Origin: Hetaerina americana
Taxonomy: Eukaryota; Arthropoda; Insecta; Odonata; Calopterygidae
Assembly: GCA_022747635.1 (NCBI GenBank)
Contig: JAKTNV010000026.1
Location: forward strand, 5,204,007 to 5,268,006
DNA: 64,000 nt
Direction of reading: 5' to 3'
Both the position numbers and the translations under genes were made by a program. The notes below the pieces were generated by a model. The model was not told the origin of the DNA. It searched no databases and worked only from the letters and a program-made list of their open reading frames with translations. Positions 1 through 11,225 of this stretch are shown here, one piece after another (within the stretch, counting starts at the first letter, position 1; each line of letters starts with the position of its first letter).

Positions 1-1235
1 CATAAAATTTACTCATTATTTCTCGAGTTTTATTTTCATAATCTATCCTACCATACTTTGCATCTATATCCATACTATCTATCATAACAGCATCGCTAAA
101 AACACCTGGTTTTAATGTATTGCAATTTGTTCAGTCTGCAATTTAATCTTTGCTCCGTGAGTGATTCCAATCTAGTTTCCCTAATTATGTTGATACAGGA
201 TTGAGTTTATCATATTAGCGTCCTTGAAGTCTAGCACCTAACTAAACCTACAAGCTAAATTTACCTCCGTTCGATCAGCTATTGCAAAACTAAATATTTA
301 TTTACATGTAATAATATTAGATGTGCTCAATGATATCAAAGTACTCAACATTGAGAGGTTAAATAGGATTGAAGGCAATACACGTTGCCTTTCCCATGAA
401 TGAATTAAATGTAAACTGTATTCTTCAAATTTTAAGGAAGTAATTATTCGATAATTATGTCATTTGATAAATTTGTTCACAACTCACAAGTAAAGAGTTT
501 CATTTGTTGAAGTATCCTTTATCAGGGACAGTAAATTAAGACCTTTTGCAGCATTGAGCCAGTCGATATTTTAAAGTTAAAATCCTCATGATAAGAGGTC
601 TAGGTTAATGCATGTATGTATTCGTGAGCAAGAGATTGAAGAGCATTTAGTCGAATTCTTCATGATTGGGAACAATTTCTTCTTATTAAGCCACATATCA
701 ACGCGCTGAGAGAAAGATGTATTCGGTACGTTGGAACTTATGCTCTTAACAATCCACAACATCTCTTTAGTTTAGAACTTTCCTCGTATTGAAGAATTCC
801 TGCAAAATCAAGATAACTGTATATCCATGATAAAGCGAAATGTTCGCTGGCTTGAAATAGTCCTGTCAGCTACTTCTTTGCAGGTTAATAATAAAATTAT
901 CCCTCCCCGAGACCGAGCTTTTGAATTTCAATCGTTGTGACTGAAATGAAAAAAACAAATGCCTTCGCATTTCCCCATCGGTAAGGTGAAAAACTAATGT
1001 GCGAACATTAATATTTTATGTGGTATTCTCGTATATCTTAGTTTAGAGCGTAAATATTTTGCTGTATGTTATGCTAAAATGATTTCCTTCCAAATGATAT
1101 ATATTGCGGCCATAAATTTTTTTTCTATATTTGGCCAAGTAATTGTCGCACAGATTAAGTTTTTTCGTCAAAATCACTTATGCCATATGAGTCCATTGAC
1201 TTCTGATCCCTCTTGAGCTTAACGTGAAAGAGAAA
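1..1235. other. AT-rich non-coding DNA, nothing recognised
   Basis: No frame of useful length, no transposon protein similarity and no tRNA-like box was seen on either strand. It is ordinary AT-rich sequence. Confidence 0.5.
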
Positions 1236-1239
1236 GGAA

Positions 1240-1800
1240 TAATTCCTGGTTGAAAGATGCGGTGGCAATGAAACTTCGGGCGCGGGGAAGAAAAATATTC
1301 ACGGGAAGAGGTCTCACCCTCCCTCCCCCCAGACCCGTCTCCCACCCGGCCACCCCCATCCGCCCACCAGCTCCCGCCGCCGTGCCGCCGAGGCAACCCG
1401 TTGGCCCGCCTCTCCCTCTGCGGGGGCGTCGTCGGTAGGCGACGGGATTTTCGGGCGGCCATTTCCTCTCCTCCGTCCCCTCGCGTTCCTCCGCCGCCAG
1501 CAGTCCCGGCCACGTGTCCCCCGTCGCACCCGCGAGGACGAGCGCCGAGGGTGGAGGGCAAAGGTCAGGTAGGGGGCAGGCGTGGGGGTCGGGAGGTCGC
1601 GTTGAGTTCCGGACGGGGGATGTGGCGGGAGGGTAGAAGGTGAAAGATGGTGTGATGGGGGGGTGGGGGAATGGAAGGGAGGTATAAATCAGGATAGGCA
1701 TGATTTGGAAGAAGAGATTGTTTCAAAAGCGGGAATAAATGAGAGGGAGAGAGAGAGAGAGGGAGGTAGGAAGAGGGGAGTTGGGGGAATGAGATTTTCA
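1240..1800. other. GC-rich, CpG-containing island with purine-rich right flank
   Basis: Base composition switches abruptly from AT-rich to GC-rich, with many CG dinucleotides. C-rich runs at about 1315-1500 are followed by a G/A-rich run to about 1790 that includes a GA repeat near 1741-1765. Several overlapping frames (up to 160 codons, minus strand) run through it, but they are Pro/Arg/Gly-rich low-complexity translations with no domain and compete on both strands, so I do not call a gene. A TATAAAT hexamer-like element lies at about 1682 on the plus strand, beside the island. A promoter or enhancer is possible but unproven. Confidence 0.45.
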
Positions 1801-3300
1801 ACTCGATGAGTCCGGCGCAAACCGGTCGCGTATAATTCCTTATGGTTGTGCTCTTTTGTCTCTCTTCTCCCCCCTCCCTCTCCCTCTCCCCTATTCTATG
1901 AATAGAATCCTTAAATGCGAGACGTGGGAGGACTCGATGCCATTACGCATGAGTATTATTATATTCTTTCTTCCGGAAGAATTCCTTTGCCACTGTGGAA
2001 CGAGGCGTCTGGGGTCTCGAGTCAGGTGGTTACTTATATAATGCTGAGTAAGTCAAAGGGGTGATGAACGCAGCCACCTGGACTATAAGGGGAGACAGAA
2101 AGGGCACTTCACTGTCTCACTCAGCTCACTTAACTTTCATAAACCTTTTCAACTAATGCATATCACAATATTGCAGGTACTAAACGACTCAAACACATCT
2201 AAAAATTCTAGCGCTTCAGTCTTACGTCCTTAGTAAAATTGTTATAGCACTTGACTGAGACTGCAGAAGCGAAAGCAATAAAAGAGTTAATGTGGATGAA
2301 TTAGAGACATAAGCACTTTTAATGTTAGAGTAAAACATTCCAACATATCTTGTCACTTAATTAATTTCCACAAAAGGTATCAATTATACCGCTGCCTTTG
2401 AAAAAAGGACAATTTATGTTATTGAAATATAATGCTTACGTTTCACCAACCTGGTGTTTCATGAATTATAAAGGAATGAAATGTTCATTTTCTGCGTCTT
2501 ATAAAAGCTTGGACGAGAATCAGTTGAAAAAAAATTAAAACCAAGTTGGAAATCCTTAGCGCCCTAGATAACTCACATCAACATAACATCCTCAACAACA
2601 GACGCGACGAGGCCTTCAAACTAGGCATGCTATCTAGCAGGTTGGCACTTTGAAAAGAACCTGAAATAAATTTCGCGATGCCTGAAGCAGCAAATAAAAT
2701 ACGTTTCTTCATTTGGAATCTCATCCTAAATCCCTTAGGAACATTACCTAAGATTCCACATCCGGTCTACACATGACCAATGTGTACACCCTAACATACA
2801 AGGATGGGTCATAAGGTGAAACCGTATTCCTCCGCTCCAGCTTCCCAATTTTGAGGGTGTACTCCCTGAGTAAACTCAAGTCACTTTGACCTCATTGAAT
2901 CCCAGGCTATTCCACGGTGTCCTTTGGGAGAGAGTCTTTTCGTCCTAGACAGTCAGGATGTATAACTCGCTCCTTCAAAGCCATTAGGCACTCACTGAAC
3001 TGGGTCAGTGTTAAGTCGCTTCTCCGAAAATACCTTAAATGAATCCCAAGGGAAGCCATAAAATCCTATTGTGGCCTAATAAAAGCCTAATGTATTCAGT
3101 CGCTACTCTCCAAATTATTTGTCTCCTTTATTTCCTGTGATATATTTTCTGCCTCTTTTTAATCACTACCAATTGCTATTTGCAATATTAACCGTGTTAT
3201 TTTACTAATTTTCCATTGGTCTTTGCCAAACTCTGTTTAAATTTAGCTTGGGTGCCAGCCCGATGTGAGGTTTAGGTGTTTACTGAAATAACGTAATTGT
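1800..3300. other. Non-coding stretch, nothing recognised
   Basis: No coding similarity or repeat structure was identified. The 2560-3090 part is slightly less AT-rich, but no family was recognised. Confidence 0.45.
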
Positions 3301-3303
3301 ACA

Positions 3304-3729
3304 TAGAGGGTCTGTCCCAAAATATAAGTAAAATGATTTTTCCCGGAAAAGCGGACGTCTGGAGTGGGACAATTTGTGGCGGGAAAACTGGTGAGAGGTC
3401 TTGGGAAAGCAGCACGATCCGCGTCAGTTGTCTGCGGACCGCTCCAGTCCTGCTAGACTGAACCCCTGTTCGAGGGTCGCGTCACAAATTCACGATATCA
3501 CTTTACATGGAGCAATAATACGCGATAAAATTTTGTGTTAAACTCAGAAAATTGGGGTCGGAGATAACCATGGTTAAGGATGCTTATAGGGATGGAGAAA
3601 TTTCTCAAGTGATGGTTTTCTGCTTGCACAGGCCGTTCTGGGAGGGTAACGAGAAGGTTTACGATGAGGAATACCCTGGACATCCATCAACAACGCAGTG
3701 TGATGAAAATGTCCATGTTCAATCAACGT
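3304..3729 (+). mobile_element. Mariner-family DNA transposon, 5' part only (decayed)
   Basis: A TA at 3304-3305 is followed by GAGGGTCTGTCCC, which has the form of a mariner terminal inverted repeat. An ATG at 3507 opens a frame whose translation matches the N-terminal DNA-binding part of mariner transposases: the YAIKFCVKL motif, then a KDAYRDGEIS segment, VMVFCLHRPFWEG (family form QVFEWHRRFxEG), and DEEYPGHPSTTQCDENV (family form DDxRSGRPSTSxTDENV). The fourth codon is a stop (TAA), and the frame closes at 3727-3729. The rest of the transposase, including the whole DD34D catalytic domain, and the right terminal repeat are missing. In intact elements the encoded protein binds the terminal repeats and performs cut-and-paste transposition into TA. 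Family assignment rests on the motif string. The exact subfamily is not determined. Confidence 0.85.
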
Positions 3730-4425
3730 AATTCAATAATTAGTTTGATCGAGTAAAGGTTTTCATTTCTCTTTTCGCATTAAGAAAGTATTCACAGATG
3801 TTTGATTTTTGATGACTGTCTATCATGCGGAGAAAAAAGCGTGTACTTGATTCTGTCAGTGTTTATATACAAGTGTAAATGTATCTGTATCTCTTATTTA
3901 ATCCGTTTGTTTGCCAATCTGGTAATGCATTATGAGGCCATAATAATTTAGTACAGTCAGTTGTTTGTATTTCTCTGATACCTTTTCTTATTCATGCTTT
4001 CTATCTTCGATATCATAGGGGCTCTCATCCTAATTCCTACGGCATACGAGTGACACCTGCACGTTTATCGGAGTGATTTTTAATGAGCAAAGAAAATATT
4101 CCCTGAACATGTTCCGTCTCCTTGCTTAACGTTTTCTCCAATGCATTCAGAAGACTTGCTGAGTATTTGAAATTTGACTAATTGAAGTAGCACCTCTTTC
4201 ATAACCGACCATAAAAATGTTTTATCACCCGCCTAGCGAAACCTAGTTTCGTTACGGCTGACCAGCATACTCTTCTAATGTTTGAGCCCCATGAAAGATC
4301 TGATATCAGTATGGCACCCAAGTACTTGACCTATTCCGAGTTGCTTAATTCGATCGTTCCTATTTTATATTTTACGTGTGCGAGTCGCATTAATACGTGC
4401 TGGGTGAGACGGCTGGGGAACCAGA
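3730..4425. other. Non-coding AT-rich stretch, nothing recognised
   Basis: No right-hand mariner terminus or other element was found here. Confidence 0.45.
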
Positions 4426-4429
4426 TAGC

Positions 4430-4765
4430 CTCATTTGCACCGCAGAAATGAACAAGGACCCGGGTCGGTTTAAGAGACAAGGGAGGGGACGAGTCCAAGT
4501 GGGCGCTCAAGAGCCCGCCCGCCCACCACCAGGAGACACCGAGGGGCGAGTTGTGGAAGGGGAGTGAATAAGGTGGGAGGGGTTTTTGAGGGACGAGGGA
4601 GAGAGCGCGCCCCTGACCAGGGGTCACGGGAGTTTCGGAGAAGAGGCCGGCATGGCAGGAGAGGAGTGTGGGCGAGGGGGCGGGACGAAAATTTGACTCA
4701 TGGACAGGCAGACGAATTGCCGGAATCCCCAAAAAAGGCACGTGCCACACATGAAGGCAGCAATG
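4430..4765. other. Short GC-rich island
   Basis: GC-rich, G/A-biased DNA with several CG dinucleotides in AT-rich surroundings. Frames on both strands (72 and 139 codons) are low-complexity shadows of each other and show no domain. Confidence 0.4.
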
Positions 4766-5324
4766 GCAGGTTTCTTTTTTAATTTTGAATTTCTCGATTA
4801 TCCATGTTATTAATCCCTAGGTTAAAGGGAAAACCGTTTTCATAACATGAAGGAAAGGGGATATGGAATAGATTGATATTTTTATTTTACAATTTGGTGC
4901 GGTTTTTTATTCATGAATGAATACCAACTTCCTTTCATTCGCGCCCTGAATGAAGACGACGTCTCAAACCTTGCGTGTTGCCTTGCCGTCTAAAATTGAG
5001 GTCACAAAATCGACCTCAAGCCTAGACGTCTTATTTCAATGTAATCGATATCGGTGCAATTGTGCATTGGATGTAGTACATCGTGATAGATTTTTACTGA
5101 GCAATGCCGTAAAATCGTAAACCAGCAGAATTACGGCCGTCGCAACAGTGGAGTGTGTTATAGCACACGCGTAGTTGTTGGTTACCTACCTGCGAGCACC
5201 TTCCGATTTCTCGTGTCAGTGAATCTCCATACCGGTCTTTTGTGTTGTATTGATGTACAGTAATATTTATCTCGGTATATAATTGCATGTAATATAAGTT
5301 AAATTCTATTTAATACTTTCGTTA
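4766..5324. other. Non-coding stretch, nothing recognised
   Basis: No similarity or repeat was recognised up to the LINE fragment that follows. Confidence 0.4.
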
Positions 5325-5960
5325 CCCTCACTAACGACCTCTCCAGGATGAAGCACATGAGGGGAATACTAGTATGTGGAGAATCTAGCAAAAAATTATG
5401 ATTAATTAGAAGAGTGCTAGGTAAATGTGATGAAAAGGTCAAAGAGAAATGTTATTATCTGCTGGTTAGGTTTCATATAGAATATGCTGCTAGTGTATGG
5501 GATCCCCACGAAGTTGGATTCAATGCCGAATGGGATCGCGTGCAGCGTGTAGGAGCTAGATTTATAAAACGTTGTGATGATAAACTTAGGAGCGTACCCA
5601 AAATATGACGAGGAGCTGGGAATAATCACTCACCGAGCGAGGGTTAAATTACTGATTAAATCTCTTGCATAAATTGCGAAGATTTCTCTTCAGCAGTGAT
5701 GCTGAAAATGTATTATTACCCCCGTCGTGCTACGGTAGGCGAGATCAAGTCGATAAGATTAGAGAGATCAAGTGTAGAACTGATAGATTTAAGATGTTAT
5801 TTTTACCACTAACGATAAGGGATCAGAATAATATTGCCTGAACGCGGTAGAGGTAAAAACATTCGGGTCAAATTAGTATGGTTTGTGTTCACCCTCTGTC
5901 ACACACCCTAGCGGTTGCAGGGTACTAAAATGTCAAATATCAATCTTAGTTTTAATGCTT
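5325..5960 (+). mobile_element. LINE (non-LTR retrotransposon) C-terminal fragment with 3' UTR
   Basis: The translation reads, with frame changes, LTNDLS near 5325, then IRRVLGKCDEKVKEKC, EYAASVWDPHE and DRVQRVGARFIKR near 5400-5580. This is the thumb and post-reverse-transcriptase region typical of CR1/L2/Jockey-type LINEs (family pattern LxRxLEYAxxVWDPyxxxxIxxxExVQRRAARFI). After the first stop, more of the domain is readable in other frames (HRARVKLLIKSL, REIKCRTDRFKMLFLP) to about 5840. The last 80 bases resemble the 3' UTR of the copies at 10405-10912 and 59807-60912. It is 5'-truncated, as usual for LINEs, and carries stops and frameshifts, so it is inactive. Confidence 0.8.
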
Positions 5961-7390
5961 GAACGTCCACAGTTTGAAATTCATTTTCAGACAGTTAACT
6001 GCTTAATTTATTTACTAGGCATGGTTTCGGTTTATCAATCAGAGGAATAGTAAATAGCAGATCTCCTGACTACATCTACACACCACCCCTCGAGTCGTCC
6101 AAAGGAAGCCAGTAAGGGTATCTTAGGTCATCTGCCATTCTACATCTATTTCTATATTTTTACATTGCATCCCGCGAGCCACGGAAGAGGCAGGTAGATG
6201 AGGACATCCCCTTCCTTACTCCTTGCGCCAAATTTTTTTCATTACTCACTTTTCGAGGGTCATTCTTGGCCTTTCTCCTCTATTGTTTCTTTATAGATGA
6301 CCAGTGAATCCTTAAAATGTACAGTATAGCGTAAGAAGAAAAATTTCCATATTCTTTTTCATGCCAAAACAGTCTCTTACGACAAGGCTTAATAAGTTAT
6401 TAAGTTGATAAAATAATGCTAAAATTTGTTGGTGAGGATAAATATAAAATTTGAAGGGGCATATTTAACATTAAAAAGAAATATTGATTGCGCAGAAGAC
6501 CATTACCGACCGGGTGAGAACGATTTTCCCGCCGTATCCAATGTGTAGAATTTTACCTATATGATAATCTTCGGAGAAATAAAAAAAATAATTAGGCGAA
6601 GGTAACAATGGCTCAAATCTTATATTCCCAAATAAATACATGGTTTGAAAAATGATATGCATATTTGATTGCTAGATGACTTGAATTAATATGTATAGAT
6701 TGTTAGAAATTTGAGAATAAATAGGATTGACTAAGAACACAAATTCTTCATCCCTATTCCGCGCTTAACACATTTTTCTTACAACGGAGCTGCCTTTCAG
6801 CATTATCACCATGTCGTCCTATCCTATCCTTTGTATTCCCTCACCCACCTCCTCTCTTCCCCGGGTAACCTTCTTTTTATGCTCATCTTGCATACCATTT
6901 CCTCGTTTACATTTTCCATTTTTCCCAGCGTATATTTTCCATTCCCCACCAAATATACAGCTCATACTCAGGAAATTGACGTAATCTTACAGCCGCTCAA
7001 CGGTTATCGCTCTAAAATAAGAAATGAAACGGTTGAAAAGGCCATTGGTATCTCTATAAGTATTTTCGAGATGTGCTGATGGATCATCAGTTATTGATGA
7101 GGTACTATACAGGATGTATGACTTCGGAATCCAAAAAAATAATTATAATGAAGACAGCTAGTTTTAAGTGTGGCGTCGGGTTGAGCTTAGAAGAGTTTAG
7201 TGTACTTAGAGTTTAGTGCCCGAGAAGCCACAGAAATGCGTTTAATTATTTTTTGAACCCGGGGAAACCTATCTCTTAATGGTAGACAATTGATTGTCTG
7301 TAGTTTGAATTTGTTAAAAGCAGGTGTCGATTGTAGTGGAATATGGCCGTTCGGTAAATAAAGAGGCTTTTGTATTTCCTCTATTTATTT
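5961..7390. other. Mostly featureless AT-rich DNA; one possible LINE tail junction
   Basis: At 6072-6084 the sequence CTACATCTACAC looks like the reverse complement of the ATGTAG-type tail seen at LINE 3' ends elsewhere in this window, so a very short minus-strand LINE end may lie at about 6072-6150. Nothing else was recognised. Confidence 0.3.
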
Positions 7391-7394
7391 TTTT

Positions 7395-8265
7395 CGTCAA
7401 CTAAAACAACGCGTCCCGATGCCCTCCCTCATCCTCCGCTTTCGGGTTCGTGCATGCAGGAATGCATGAATGCACCTGCCTCCCGGCCAGTTTTATGACC
7501 GAAAAAAGACGCATATGCACCCCGTTTGTCTGTCTGGCTCTCCGGCACCCCCACGGTCCTAGAGGGAGAGAGAGAACCGAGAGGAAGAAGACCCCCATTC
7601 TCTCAATATCCTCTCCTCTCAGCTCAAGAGATTTCCAACGCACCCCTCCCGAAATTCCTACCGCCCACGCCGCCGCGACTCGGGGGAGAAAAAGCTCACG
7701 TGCTCCGGGGGCTCCCGTCGTCGCCTTCGCGAGCGGTGGGAATGCGCGATAATTTACACCCACCCTAAAAGCCCGACCACCACCACCCGCGACGATGGCC
7801 GGGAGGGAGGGGAGGAGGGGCCTCCAGCGTGACTCGTGGCGTGGCTCGTGCGCCTTCTCTCCTCCCGCCTCTCTCCCCCGGGAAGGGGGGGAGGGTACCC
7901 CTCGCGCGTGTCTCCCGCACGGGTGAGTGGGACGGCTCTGGGGATTCGTGGTGGAGGGGGACGAGGAGCGTCGGGGGACCGTCAACCCTCCCCTTCCCCC
8001 CCGCTAGAATTAACCCGTCCCACTCTTGGCACCCGTCTCCCCTTTCGGTCCTTTCCTTCCCTCTCCACAACTCCTCTTTCACCCCCCCCCCCGCGGCATT
8101 CCTACGCGGAGCCTTCAAATGCCCCCATGAGCTTAAGTGGCTCCGTGGCCTCCTGCCTCCCTCTCTCGCGGAGGGAGAGTTGGGGCGACGCAGCACATAC
8201 ATGAGTTTTTCCTTCGAGGGCCCCCTCTCCTTCCCGTCGTTCCCTGCCTTGCTCCCCCGTTAATC
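7395..8265. other. Large GC-rich, CpG-rich island
   Basis: About 870 bases of GC-rich DNA with abundant CG dinucleotides and long C-rich or G-rich runs, bounded sharply by AT-rich DNA. Six overlapping frames of 80-194 codons exist on both strands. All are rich in Pro, Arg, Ser and Gly, none shows a domain, and none has a clear advantage, so they are read as composition artefacts. The island could be a CpG-type promoter or regulatory element, or an untranslated exon. Nothing in the sequence decides between these. Confidence 0.45.
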
Positions 8266-8299
8266 CGCTTCTATCCTTCTTGTTGAGGCAGCGCGAAAT

Positions 8300-8590
8300 G
8301 ACATCGAGGGGATCCAGCTTGGTGCGGTGGTGACAATCTCATTGTCAGCTAATTTGCCGCTAAGATTATCCAGGTTTGAATCCCAGGGGCGTATTATAAT
8401 GGCTAGGATTAGACATTCAATTTCCTGCATGAAATCTATTGCGCTCTGCTTCTGGGTGAAACTCATACTCAAAGAGTAATCTTTACTGTAGAATGGAGGG
8501 TTTGGATTAACAGCTGTAGATTTCACGAAAATTACTAATTCCGGTGCAACTGGTTTTAATCCATCGGTGAAATCTTCAGACACCTCTTAA
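8300..8590 (+). mobile_element. Possible tRNA-derived SINE or tRNA pseudogene
   Basis: GGTTTGAATCCC at about 8372-8383 matches a pol III B box (GGTTCRANTCC) with one change. It follows, at roughly tRNA spacing, a segment (GCTTGGTGCGGTGGTGAC, about 8318) that is a weak A box. No full cloverleaf folds by eye and no poly(A) or microsatellite tail is obvious, so this is a weak call. Confidence 0.3.
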
Positions 8591-9765
8591 GGTGGTAACT
8601 CAAGATATCACCCATGTGTTGAAGCGGTCATACCGTGCTAAATAATTTTCATGAAATCCGCACACTTTATATACACATTTCAGAAGGGTAAGTCTCAAAG
8701 TCGATCTTGAAACTGATGAATGGGAGGATTTACTAAATAGCCACACCCTATTATAATGAGAGATATTGGACCGAAGCCTATTGCTCATGATAGCCACTGT
8801 CAGTAATCTAAATGAGTTACATGTTACAATGTAGTACATGCATTTCCTTACACTCGGTGTTTTTCTCTTTCTCACAAATACGCTCACAATCAGGCATCTA
8901 TGCAGAATATATAAAAATAATAATATTAACATAATTTATGTATTTTGTTCCGAAATCTCCCTGACTGTCGACTAATAATATCATTTATGGATAAAAATCC
9001 TGTTGCTTGTAGCCTGGTCAGAGAAATGGAAGAATCAGGGAGTGGAATGATTGCAGGGGCAAAAATATCTTAGTTTTTTGAATGACAGTTCATTTTCCGT
9101 TCGTTTATACTGATTAAATACTTACTTGTTATACTGGCAATGTTCTCTACTACAGTGATTATTTTACAAGTGACATACTGCGCAAAAAATGCAATTGATA
9201 CCAATTATTTACGGTTTGCTCGCAATTAGCTAAGGGGAAGTTGTAACCGTGCCCTTCACTGCCGAGCTCGATTCGACCTGAATATTATATTCTCCCTACC
9301 CTCTAACCAGAACGCTTTCCTAGAGGTGGGAATACGTTTATCAACACGATTTATCTTCCTCGGTGAGAGTTTTAGAGGCAGAAAAAGCTGATAGAAATAA
9401 AAAGTGGATGCCGTTAACGCAATAATTCAATACATGTTTATCAAAGAATAATAAATATTTTTAGGCTCAGCAAGGATGATATTTGGGGGAGAAGGGTAGA
9501 TATATCATTTATTTATTCATTTTTCCAGCTAGACTGTAACTAGGAATGTTTGGGCGATGATCCAAAAGCATATTGGCCATATGTGCGGGAGGTTTAGGGA
9601 AATAAGTCGACATTGCCATCCCTAATAGCAATAGAGAAAAACTTACCCGCAGTTTAGAAAAATTTAGTACACCAAAACAATATTTTCATTGCGTTCTCAA
9701 TAATCGCTCACCGGAACATTTTGAATCGCTACCCGATCGTTTCCATCACCCTGTCTAAATGTTTA
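8591..9765. other. AT-rich non-coding DNA, nothing certain
   Basis: No gene was recognised. The 9630-9770 part may be upstream coding sequence of the LINE fragment that follows, because short stretches resemble the linker between endonuclease and reverse transcriptase, but this is too decayed to call. Confidence 0.4.
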
Positions 9766-9769
9766 ATGT

Positions 9770-10175
9770 TTTCCCACGGAATCAAGTGCCGACTTAAAAG
9801 TCACCAATCCGAATAAATCGCCAGGCCCGGATAAACTCCCTTTCCCGCATACAAAACTATGGTATCAGAAATAGCTTCTTACTTTAAATAAAATTTAATA
9901 AATCCCTAAATGATCACGAAGTACTCACAGACTGTAAAGTAGCCAACATCACGCCCGAGTTTAAAAAAGGGGATAAAGAAAGTACAAGTAATTACCAACC
10001 CATCTCCCTTACATCCATCTCGTGCAAGATCTCAGAGCATATAATTGTGAGCTCAACCATGAAGTGTCTCGATTCCTAGAGTTTACTGATAAATAAACGG
10101 TTTTTGTAAGTGTAGATCTTGCGAGACGCAGCTGGCACTTTTCGTTCATTATATTTTTGTCTTGAGCGAAAATAA
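9770..10175 (+). mobile_element. LINE reverse transcriptase, N-terminal RT motifs (decayed)
   Basis: In successive frames the translation gives TNPNKSPGPDKLP (family KxxKSPGPDxIP), then CKVANITPEFKKGDKESTSN followed by YQPISLTSISCKISEHII, then NGFCKCRSCETQLALFVH. These are the fingers motifs of CR1/L2/Jockey-type LINE reverse transcriptases, which copy the element RNA at a nicked target (target-primed reverse transcription). Frameshifts occur between the blocks and the catalytic F/YxDD block is not present. It is probably the same lineage as, and perhaps the same insertion as, the LINE 3' end at 10405-10912, with a hairpin repeat between the two pieces. Confidence 0.85.
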
Positions 10176-10237
10176 GGTTCTAGTCCATGTTATATTTCGA
10201 TAAATTTCCTCATAGGGAGCTAGAATTAAATTTGAAG

Positions 10238-10395
10238 AATGTAGAAATTTTTAAAATGTAAAAATCATTCGCCTTGACCGGAATAATTTTTACTCTTTGA
10301 AAATTTCTGCATGTTAATACATATGAGCGGATGACTCCATTTAAAGTTACTGTCGCGGCATCTCCCGAAGTTCTTTGTATTTCAAGAAATGCATT
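10238..10395 (+). repeat. Palindrome-cored repeat family, copy 1
   Basis: This shares with 27347-27520 and 33483-33574 a block reading GCGGATGACTCC, then about AAAGTTACTGTCGCGGCATC, then TCCCG...GTTTCTTTG. It also keeps part of the hairpin arm (AAAAATCATTCGCCTTGAC, from 10259). The second arm is partly lost here. The family is not recognised. It lies between two LINE pieces and may have inserted into that LINE. Confidence 0.7.
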
Positions 10396-10404
10396 GTTGA
10401 TCAC

Positions 10405-10912
10405 TAGTTGACCGTAGGTTCAAATGCAGGTTACATTTACTTCGTAAATTTGAGGCAGGTCACTTATCCGAGGACATTAAAGACATATTACAGCTCCCAA
10501 CTTACTATGGTAAGCCCAATCACGTACGTGAAATCAGAGGGACAGATAGTAGAATGGATAGATTTAAAATGCCGTTTTTTCCTCGTATCATTAGAGATTA
10601 AAATATATTATCGCAGTCGTAATAGAGATAATTAGTAATGGTAGTGCATATACTTTGTCGTTATTCTGCATGTATATTACATAGGCCCATATTTATTTTA
10701 TTGCCCACGCATTCTTTGAATACATCATGTTATTAAATATTCATGCATGAATGTACCTTCTTTCTTGTGATTAAATTTGTTCGAGTTCATGATCGAATTG
10801 ATATTTGTGCAGAGGTGTAATGATTTTTACTGTGCATTGAGGGCCAACATACCCCACCACACGCCCTTGTGGCGGCTTTCGGGGTATTATGTCCATGTAG
10901 ATGTAGATAGTA
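10405..10912 (+). mobile_element. LINE 3' end: end of ORF2, 3' UTR, terminal hairpin and ATGTAG tail
   Basis: Around 10520-10620 the translation VREIRGTDSRMDRFKMPFFP aligns with the end of the LINE protein seen at 5325-5960 (REIKCRTDRFKMLFLP). It is followed by about 250 bases of AT-rich 3' UTR. Near the end, 10851-10885 can fold into a hairpin (CCACACGCCC / TTGTGG, with outer CCCC and GGGG pairs), and the element closes with the tandem tail ATGTAGATGTAGAT at about 10898-10911. Ends of this kind, with a hairpin plus short tandem repeats instead of poly(A), are known in CR1/L2-type LINEs. Confidence 0.75.
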
Positions 10913-11125
10913 TGGGGTAGATAGGGTGTATCAGCTGTATTTTGAGCTCACGACCCACGGGTCAGCGAGTCTACTAACCGTTTTCACCGGCTTCCTATTT
11001 TGATTCACTTTGTCTATTTTTCTCTTCTATCTCATGAACTCGCCGACAATCTCCTCAACTCTTGAACTCGTTTGATATTAGCTCCCTTTACGTTTCTATT
11101 TGTAGAGGAATTCCTTTCCTTGTTC

Positions 11126-11225
11126 GGCGACCCAGTTACTTTGGTTAGTAGCGCGTCGCCGTCTAAGGCAAAAGTCGTGGGTTCACATCCCGCCAAGAAC
11201 ATGAATTTGGTGTTGTCATGCAATG
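11126..11225 (+). mobile_element. tRNA-like sequence, probable SINE head
   Basis: An A-box-like segment (TTGGTTAGTAGCGC, about 11140) and a B-box-like segment (GGGTTCACATCCCG, about 11179-11192) sit at tRNA spacing, with a possible anticodon stem-loop at 11155-11172. The acceptor stem does not close, so a working tRNA is unlikely. The opening GCGACCCAG resembles the minus-strand tRNA-like sequence near 49650-49720. Confidence 0.4.

Noticed and set aside
1803..1835. CGATGAGTCC...AAACCGGTC resembling a hammerhead core
   Set aside because: The CUGANGA is broken by an inserted C, GAAA is CAAA, and neither stem II nor stem I closes.
7401..7985. 194-codon minus-strand frame
   Set aside because: Low-complexity Gly/Arg/Pro sequence in a GC-rich island, shadowed by frames on the other strand.
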